Part shown: positions 56,533 to 64,000 of the stretch, one piece after another | How positions within the stretch are numbered: position 1 is the stretch's first letter | Layout of the letters: each line of letters begins with the position of its first letter | Source: Karalla daura | Lineage: Eukaryota > Chordata > Actinopteri > Chaetodontiformes > Leiognathidae | DNA length: 64,000 nucleotides | Direction of reading: 5' to 3' | NCBI GenBank assembly: GCA_029224185.1 | Contig: CM055197.1 | Coordinates: 22,768,862-22,832,861 of the forward strand | The notes under the pieces: model-generated | The model's input: only the letters and a program-made list of their open reading frames with translations | Databases searched by the model: none | Told to the model about the DNA's origin: nothing | Translations under genes and position numbers: made by a program

Positions 56533-57499
56533 TGTTATGGGTAGAGTGTCGAGGGTCTTTAGGAAACGACACACAGATACGGCAGGGATAGTGTTCCTCT
56601 TTTTATTAAGGAACACAGTGCAAAATAGTGAATCGGTGCAAAAAATATATATATACAAGAGTGACACAAAAAACCCTCAAAAAATCCCAAAGTGGAAAAA
56701 CAGCCAAATTTCAATATTTACAGTAAATGTCTTTGAGAAAAAAAAACAAAAAAACACAAAAACGGCAATAGGAAGCCAAAATTTCATGAAAACAAAAAAT
56801 CTAGCCAAAGGCAAAAATACAGCAATAATACTCTAATACAAAAAAGAGGGCAACAATATACTGCGCACTTACAGAACCGTTGGAGAGCTGAGAGCATGCA
56901 CCTGTACCGGACCCCCCTAGCAAATGCCCCCTGCTCTCTATATGAAGGCACCTAAACACTCCCTGCAAGTGGCCCGTACCATTCTCCCCCTCTGCATCAG
57001 GGGGTTTCATTTAGTATTACTTTCCTAATAAAATTACAGAGTTTTTATTGACTCTACTTTCAAATAAATAATTCCTCGGCTCCCAGGAAATAACTATACA
57101 CAATTACTTGTCACACAAAAAACTATTGAGCTGTGCCAACTCTTAATCATCGATGTCGAGTCGCAGGGACGCGCACGCATGAGCGCGGCTCCGCATATAG
57201 CAGCGGCGATCACCCGTCGCACTCTTTTGACAGAGGAACACGGTGCGCAAGGTAAGCCCGACGACTAATGCTCACATTCATTGCTCCTTCCATTGTCACG
57301 GAGCTGGCACTCTCCGCGTCCCTCCGACCCGGGTGCGCATACACACAAAACGCTCTTAAAGAGGGTGATGCCCACAACAACAGTGAAACAAACAAAACTG
57401 ACTGGGAAGGGAATGAATGGAGAGGTTTTGGGTGTTTGCACGTGCGTAATGGCGCACGTAAGAGGGAGCGGTGGTGATGCGTCCAGGCGCATTATCACA
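56533..57499 (-). mobile_element. 5' LTR of the Gmr1-type element
   Basis: 967 bp, TGTGATAATG...CCCATAACA in element orientation. It has the primer-binding site on its inner side and GCGAT (57500-57504) on its outer side. Its match to the solo LTR, without a difference that I found, points to a young insertion or a recent duplication. Confidence 0.93.
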
Positions 57500-58625
57500 G
57501 CGATCCATAGGCAGACAAAGTGCTGCAAGCCAACAGGCACACATCCCGGAGCACTCTTGAAATGTCCGCGCGCTGGCATTTTCGAGTTATGCTAGGAACC
57601 AGATTTGGTTTTGGGAAAAAAATCTTAAATGGGTTAATTTATTATACATTGACATTGACATTCTTGCTACATTGGTAGCAAGAAATTACGGCTAATAACA
57701 AATCCCAAGGCCTTTTAAACTCAGTAGGTCCACGCGTTAAGGTTGTACTATTAGCCATCTAACATTTTTATTTGCTGCTGATCCTTTGGCCATGGAAATC
57801 CGTCAGTCGTCTGGCATTACAGGCATTACTGATGGCAAGACCAAACACCTAAAACCCCCAGCCATCTGCTGAATGTAACAATTTTCTAGCTACAAAATCA
57901 ACATTAAAAGAAATTGCTTTGCTAATACTGAACAGGAAATAGAGAGAAGGTCCCCAGATTAAATGTGTTTGCTAATACCCTGGAAGGATTTACTCATTTA
58001 GGCATTGATGACATAATACCAATTAATTATAACCCACTGGTTCGAGGCATAGAAGAAAAAAAAACTCACATCATCTCCTAGAATGCATCTTTCTCTTCTT
58101 TATCTCTCCTATGAATGTGGCAGGCTTATTGCTGTGTAACACTGAAGCTGCGTTACTGGGCAGCCCAACTCCCGACAGGCATATACTACTTTCATACCAT
58201 GGAGGTTCTAGCCTGGGTAAAGATAGAAAGCAATGAAATAGAACTTCCATTATGTCTGTACCTTTATTTGTCTCAACATTGAACACTAGGAAGACACACA
58301 CAAAATATATTCCTCCTGGGAAACATCACTTCAAGTATTTGCAATTAAGAAGCTTCATATATCCTCAAATTAAAACCACCTTGAAACCCCCTTTATCTAC
58401 TATTGAACAAATGACCTACATGATAGAGGTCAAATATCAATATTTTGTGTTTTACTAGCATGTTCTAAAGGAAACTCTTATCACTTAAGAGGACTGGAAG
58501 AAGAACTATTAATACGAGATGCAAACTCCTACAGTATTAATGCCAAAGCATGACCAAAGTAGTATAACTACTTTGGCCCTGGCAAGAGGAGAATTTGAGG
58601 CCTTTCTGATGTGATGATGATGATG
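57500..58625 (+). pseudogene. L1-type LINE remnant, copy next to the 5' LTR
   Basis: Duplicate of 50490-51615 (single difference seen, 57547). It begins with GCGAT and ends in GATGATGATGATG, after which the two copies diverge at 58626. L1 ORF2 motifs are as listed for the other copy. Confidence 0.75.
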
Positions 58626-59150
58626 TGGTCTTCTTTCCTAACTTTCATTAGTAACCTGAATATGCAAATGCATGAAACTGGACATGATCTAACTTCAAAA
58701 ACTTCAAATATTCATTTAGATATAGCCTGAACTCTGTGTGCTGCAGCCATCAAGGACACAAGAACTTCACTGTAAGATCATTCCCTGCTCCTTAACATGT
58801 CCATTGTAATGCCTCTGAAAGTATCCTGCTCACAGGACACCAGTTGTAAAGTCCTGCTCAGCTCCTGACAATTTGTTCATTGTGGCCAAATGGTTTTCAC
58901 ACTTAGGGATGTGTTCCTGGAGGTCAGGATAAAATGCATTGTGACCTTTCCTCAGGGAAGCAGTGCTGTGATCCACTGGCAGTGGTCAGAGGGTGCTGTC
59001 CTCCTTCTCTGCAGAGAATAAACACTTGGTACCTGTTCCAGTCTTGCTTTTTGCTTTTTCCCAGACAGTTCAAGAATTTCTCCACAACAGCGACTTATCA
59101 GGGGAGCAGTGGTTGAGACTCTAAACTTTATTTAGAGTCACGCCATGACT
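58626..59150. other. Unassigned DNA, possible LTR end
   Basis: AGAATAAACACTTGGTACCT at about 59016 followed by a T-rich stretch ending ...CCACAACA resembles the poly(A)-signal/U5 end of a fish LTR. No partner LTR or primer site was found. Confidence 0.3.
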
Positions 59151-59169
59151 TTTTATTTTCAGATTCTGA

Positions 59170-59815
59170 ATCATAGAGTTGTTGTCCTGGGATTGGTCCG
59201 TCGGGGCCCATGCCCACAACTGCCACCCAGTTCACACTGCACCCAATCCCAGTCATTTGTCCCGCAGGTGGTGTGTCCACGGGATGGCAGAGAAGATGGC
59301 ACATGGCTGCCATGGACTGTGCCTGGCCAGGCCCCGTGGCGTATCGGGCCCGTGGCGTGGCCACCAGGTGCTCGCTGATGGGCCCTCTGTCCATGCCTTG
59401 CTCCAGACGTGGGCCCTGGGCTTCCTCTGGGCAGGGTCCCATTTCTCTTTTTGTTGTTTTTCATGGGGTCTTCTGAACCGTGCTTGGTCTGGCTCCCGAC
59501 AACATAGCTCTCACGGTCTTAAGGGCACCGAACCTCTCCAGGGTGGCGGGGCGCTCCCTCAGAGATGGGGTGAGGAGCTCTGTCACCCGAGAGGAGCTCG
59601 GATGTGCTCCCCCACATCGTGAGGTGCCAGCTGAGGTGGCTCGGGCATAACGCCTCCCTCAGGAGGTATTCCGGGCATGTCTTACGAGGAGGAGACCCAG
59701 AGAAATACCCAGGACAGGCTGGAGTGACTATGTCACCCGGCTGGCCTGGCTTGCCCTATGTGAGTTGGAGATAGGCACCAGCAGGGTGTGACAATGAATG
59801 AATGAATGAATGAAT
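59170..59815 (+). mobile_element. LINE 3' end with (ATGA)n tail
   Basis: 59520-59760 translates in broken frames to RSLRDGVRSSVTREELG and RRPREIPRTGWSDYVTRLAW. This is the conserved C-terminal tail of a common fish non-LTR retrotransposon ORF ('GRPRxRWxDYxxRLAW'). The element ends in (ATGA)5-6 at 59793-59814, like a LINE tail. The exact clade is uncertain. Confidence 0.65.
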
Positions 59816-62077
59816 TGCAGCTGAAATACGTAGGAACAGAAAATGAATAAAAAATATATATATTTGTGTCGTGTCATAAATTAATCTTTACATGAAAATG
59901 TAATCAGTCCATTAGGATTCAAAAATAGATCTCGCTTTTTTTGTCTTTGTGTGTACATTTATGTGTATGTGTATGTGTGTGTGTGTGTGTCTATCTCCCC
60001 CCACGTACTCCCTTATATCGACTGTGTCTCTCTTTCTCCCACTCTGCCTGCTTTTGCTCCGGGAATATCTTTTTCCCTCAGTGTGGGCACCACCTGAAAC
60101 AGCTCACTGTCTGTCTCTGCTATGCTAGCAACACCAGCTGGACTCCACTTTGCATGAAAAGATGGACGTGAATAGAAAGAAAGAAAAATTGTAAAGCCAG
60201 ACAAGGAATATACAATTTGTAAAAATAAATAAATAAATAAAAGCTGTTGCACTTTGTGTATGTACTTAATCATCATTTGTTTTGTTTGTTTCAAGTATTT
60301 AAGTAGTAGTATTTTTATAGTAGTAGTATTTTTTTTATATATCCATAAATATAATATAATAAATACATACTATGCTATACAAATAAATAAATGCAGTAAG
60401 AGCAAAGACTCTTCTCAGGAATATGCTCACTTTTTTGAGATAGGAAATGCACTTTTTCTTCCTTTTTTTCTTCCTTTCGTGAAAGACAGGAGAAATTACA
60501 ATAGACAGATGTTGTCCACACAGCAGAAACATCAAGCAGTTTATCATGTTGCCAGGAGATGGACATGGTGAGCAGCAGGAGGCAGAACCGAGCTCATGGT
60601 TTTCTCTGCTCTGTCGGTAGGTGACCTCCCCATGCCTACATGTTGCAAAAGATTCGCTTTTTAATTGCTTGTGCCAAGTACATGGGCTAGTTCTGTAGCT
60701 TTCACAAAGGCCCAACTGATGATCATGGTAGGGGCGGTGTAAGACATTGTTCAGCCCACACACATATTTTTGAGGCTCTTTAACTTAGAAGCCCGTGTAT
60801 AGACTGAATTCTGTGAAGTGGACCATTGGAAGGTTTGTCACTATCACAGCTCCGCTGCACAGAGAAGTTGAAGCTCTAGGGTATCAAAATTAAGTCACTA
60901 GTGTTGGGATACAGTGTAACCTCTGGTCTGCTCCCACAGGCCCATTTACGCTCTACGCACATGGTGCCTTCGTCTGTTTCTTGTGTACTTTTCTGGCTTT
61001 GTGAGGTTTCTTCTGCAAAATGTGTAAATGTAAATCTGCCGCTGTTGGATGTGACAGGTGCTAGTGATGATGCTGAAGGCCAGCTCAGATCTCCAGGCCA
61101 ATCCTGTGCTGCTGAGAGACAGCCAGCTGCAGAAGGCAGCATGGGACTGACAGATTTAGTATGATGGATTGTGAATTCATCCCAACAAATGTTTTTTCCC
61201 CTCCCTGTAAAGGAATGTTATTGATGCATCAGTAGTGTGTGTGTGTGTGTGTATGCCTGAGTTGTTTCCTCCATCACATTAGATGCAGCTGAACACCTCT
61301 GTCCCCTTTCAAGGACACCCCTCCCTCCTGCGCATCTTTGTCTCTCAGCCTCTGTTCCAATCTGTCCCTCTCCCTCACACAAACATACACACACACATGC
61401 GCGCATTCTAGACAACAAAAGCCAGAAGGTGGAATGTGTGTGTGAAAGAGAGGGAGAAGGGAGAAAAACAGAGATTATTTGTGTGTATGAGATGGACCCT
61501 CATATTTGCTCTCTGTATTTCTGCACTGTATCCAAGTGTGTCCACTTGTGTGTACATGTGTGAGTGCACACACATCCTATTGCCTGTTTTGTTTTTGTTT
61601 GTTGAGTGCTGAGTGATTGTGATAATAGGATGTGAGGTCAATAATCTCTTAATTACTGCTAAATGGGAATTAGACTAGGTTTTAGTTAATTTCAGAAGCA
61701 TCCTTAGTTAACCAGATTAACACAGTGTGGATTAGGCCTGCGAGATTAAAACCGGGGATGTTCAGCTTCAGGTCACGGCCACATGAGGGCATGATCTGAT
61801 TGGCTGATCATCAGATTTGGGGGAAAGGAATGGGGACAGCCTTTTGGCCACAGGGCAAGAAACAGCAGAACACTGACACTGGAGGTTAAACAAGGGGACA
61901 ATACTGGGGTTTCAAGAGAAAACCTGGGTGACTTATATACCTACCCTAAATCAAAGGCCAAATCCTTCTCCCTCTCTCTCTTTCCTTCCCACACACAGAG
62001 TCACAGTCTCTGCTTTAACACTCTGTCATATTTTCTCTTTGCTCTCTCTTGCTTGTTCATTTGCTCTGTGGATGTAG
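59816..62077. other. Intergenic or intronic DNA
   Basis: TG/CA microsatellites at 59950-59990, 61229-61252 and 61378-61399. A segment at 61058-61150 could be a short terminal exon (30 codons then TGA), but its acceptor (GGATGTGACAG) has a poor pyrimidine tract. Otherwise nothing recognised. Confidence 0.35.
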
Positions 62078-62161
62078 CCTGGGCAGTCCCAGCCTCTCAG
62101 GAGGTGAGGCCAGGCCAGCCCATGTACAGCCAGCACCAGGCGTGCTACTTAAGCTCAGCAG
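62078..62161 (+). other. Candidate internal exon of an unidentified gene
   Basis: 84 bp (28 codons) preceded by a long pyrimidine tract and GATGTAG acceptor, and followed by a consensus donor (AGCAG|GTGAGCC). Two of three frames are open; one reads WAVPASQEVRPGQPMYSQHQ. The length is a multiple of three. No homologue recognised and no neighbouring exon found, so this may be chance. Confidence 0.3.
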
Positions 62162-63079
62162 GTGAGCCACCTATGCTCTGCTTCTCTCTGCTCCTCTCTT
62201 TTCCCTCTCCTACCTATCTATTCTATGAGCTAGCATGGATGGCTGAGTTGAATGAATGAATGAATTCTCTGTCTCTTCTGCAGCCAGACACTTATTTCTG
62301 TGTGTGTGTGTATGTGTGTGGGGGGGGGTGTGTGTGTGTGTGGGGGTGTATATAAGCATACATGTGACATTTTATTTATTCAATTTGTATTTAGTCTGAT
62401 CAAGGCTCCTGTCTATGTCTCCGGTCCCAGTTTTAAGACAGATGGTTAACGGTTGTTTCACAGAGATAATCTTATACACTTCATGGTTAATTTTCTGTGA
62501 AACACTCATAGAAGACTATATGAGTATTAGTGTAATGGAGAAGACTTTATTTCAGTGAGATGTGCAGAGGTTAGATATGGGGACTAAAGTAATTTTGTGG
62601 TCATTTGCTGTACTCATTCAAGAAAGTTTTCTTATAACTTCTCTTCTTGCTCAGGCACAAGAGCTTTGATTTAACTCAGTTCTATTGACTTTATTCGTCC
62701 TTTGACTCATATAGTAATCCAGTCTCATGGAAATACGTACCATGTCTACATTGGTGCAAAGTGCATCAATGTAGCAGGTGTATATTTTGGGCTCTTAAAA
62801 TGTATGTCAGGTAGATGTTCTTTTCTTATGGTTTTACATTATGTTACGTTGTGTGATTCTCAAGTTTTCTGCAACTGTTCACAAAGTCTGTCATGTCTGG
62901 AGCAAAGAGGAGTGGCTGCTGTGCTAAGCCCCTGTGCTGCTTGAGACGGTCAAGGATACATAGTTTTCCAGCCTGACCAACTACAGTTAACCTATCAGGT
63001 AGTCAGAATGAGTAGAAGAACATTTTTCTCACATAGCAAATAGACAAATGATCAAGTAGAGAGAAACACCTACCTGTTT
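62162..63079. other. Unrecognised DNA with TG-rich microsatellite
   Basis: (TG)n with an internal G run at 62299-62346. No gene seen. Confidence 0.4.
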
Positions 63080-63178
63080 TAAGATCCCTGTTTGAGGGAA
63101 GAAATAAACTTACTTTCTCCACCAGAACTGCATCTCTCCATTTCCTGCGTTTGGGTCCACTCTCCAACCTTAACAGAA
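63080..63178 (+). mobile_element. Probable 3' end of a Ty3/Gypsy LTR
   Basis: GAAATAAACTTACTTTCTCC followed by CTGCATCTC...GCGTTTGGGTCC. This is the layout of a fish Gypsy LTR U5 end (AATAAA, then CTGCRTxTGGGTCC), and it stands directly before the gag-like frame at 63180. The start of the LTR was not delimited. Confidence 0.45.
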
Positions 63179-63179
63179 T

Positions 63180-64000
63180 CATCTGGTCAAACCATAGATC
63201 CAGCAGGGATGGAGAAGCTTTTTGAAGCGCTATCCAGCCAGGGATTTCTTGTGGGTCAACACAACACCACCCTGAACACCTTAATGGACAAGCTGAGGGG
63301 TCTGGGGAATGCGGTAAAGGAGCTGCAGGAGAAGGTGGACGCCATTAACCTCCAGCCGGAAGCACAAGCAGTCACAGCCCCAGCTCCTCTGCCACAGCTG
63401 GAGCAGCAGATGGTTTCTGGACAATACAGAGAGTCACACATCCCAACGCCACCCAGGTATGACGGGGATTTAGGATTGTGTGCACAGTTTAACGCACACA
63501 CACCAGTGTTCCTTTGGTTTTAGCCAGCAGTCAGCTAGCTATCCTACAGGTGAAGGTAAGGTAGCGTTTGTGATGAGCCTGCCTACTGGGAAGGTTATGG
63601 CAGTCTCGAAACTTAGACTTAAGTTTAGACTTAAACTTAGACCCATTCTGCGGTCGGATTACAAGCAGTTTGATGAAATGCAGTGAGTTTTTGATCACCC
63701 CATCAGAGGCAGAGAGGCAGAAGGGTGGCTTTAAGGCCTCAGACAGGGTAACCGGTCTGCTTAGTTCAGGACAGTTCAGGATTTTGGCCTCTGAGTGCAG
63801 CTGGGACTGCAGCACTCTTTGGGCAATTTTTCGAAGGAGGAAACGATGAGTTGAGAGATGAGATAGCAATCCGAGACAACTCTGCTACGCTGGAGGAGTT
63901 GATAAGTACAGCCATAAGCCGACATAACAGGGTTAGGGAAAGGCACAGAGAGAGAGGAGCAAGGAGAGGCCCTTGGCTATTCACTTTAAGAGAGGAAGTG
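63180..64000 (+). pseudogene. Broken Ty3/Gypsy gag running off the window
   Basis: A frame from about 63209 reads MEKLFEALSSQGFLVGQHNT, a coiled-coil-like stretch (LMDKLRGLGNAVKELQEKVDA), and IPTPPRYDGDLG. A new frame gives YPTGEGKVAFVMSLPTGK, then FDHPIRGREAEG, then NDELRDEIAIRDNSATLEEL and a basic tail. These match, in order, the Sushi/Gypsy-type gag pattern (PxPxRYxGDxG; FPTDRSKVAFVxSLLSG; LxxAIRxDxxLxEL). At least two frameshifts and stops, including a tandem ACTTAGAC-type expansion at 63610-63645, break it. Confidence 0.7.

Overview
The window is vertebrate nuclear DNA, most likely from a ray-finned (teleost) fish. The evidence is spliced vertebrate genes, abundant CA/TATA/ACTC microsatellites, and a mixed transposon load: L2, Rex1-like and L1 LINEs, Ty3/Gypsy elements including a Gmr1-type element, and hAT, Harbinger and P-like DNA transposons. 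It also carries a D-serine/D-threo-3-hydroxyaspartate dehydratase gene, a gene that mammals have lost. There are no operons, and I saw no bacterial features.

Three host genes lie head-to-tail on the + strand, and I could assemble each with consistent splice phases. (1) A nine-exon PLP/zinc D-serine dehydratase-like gene (1848-6308, 371 aa). (2) A two-exon cAMP-dependent protein kinase inhibitor gene, closest to PKIA (14566-16159, 78 aa). (3) A twelve-coding-exon Src-family tyrosine kinase of the LYN/HCK branch, closest to LYN (20874-34473, 506 aa). The three have no obvious joint pathway. One degrades D-amino acids in the cytosol, one is a pseudosubstrate inhibitor and nuclear exporter of PKA, and one is a myristoylated membrane-associated signalling kinase.

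From about 35 kb to the end, the window is almost entirely transposon-derived. In order it holds a Harbinger-like MITE starting at the lyn poly(A) signal, a larger Harbinger-like element with a SANT/Myb-like remnant and a nested MITE, a decayed L2 LINE (+), and a decayed Rex1-like LINE (-). An 89-unit ACTC microsatellite follows, then a Gmr1-type LTR retrotransposon (-) inserted in an L1 remnant, another LINE tail, and the start of a broken Ty3/Gypsy gag running off the right edge.

The most striking object is the Gmr1-type element at about 49.5-57.5 kb. Its single open gag-pol frame of 1,509 codons has integrase placed before reverse transcriptase, an order usual for Ty1/copia but not for Ty3/Gypsy. 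Its capsid carries a SCAN-like segment. Its surroundings are also odd. A solo LTR with perfect 5-bp target duplications (GCGAT), plus 1.1 kb of flanking L1 DNA, is duplicated next to the full element and joined to a truncated 3' LTR at a 3-bp microhomology. This is either a real recent rearrangement or a haplotype-merging assembly error.
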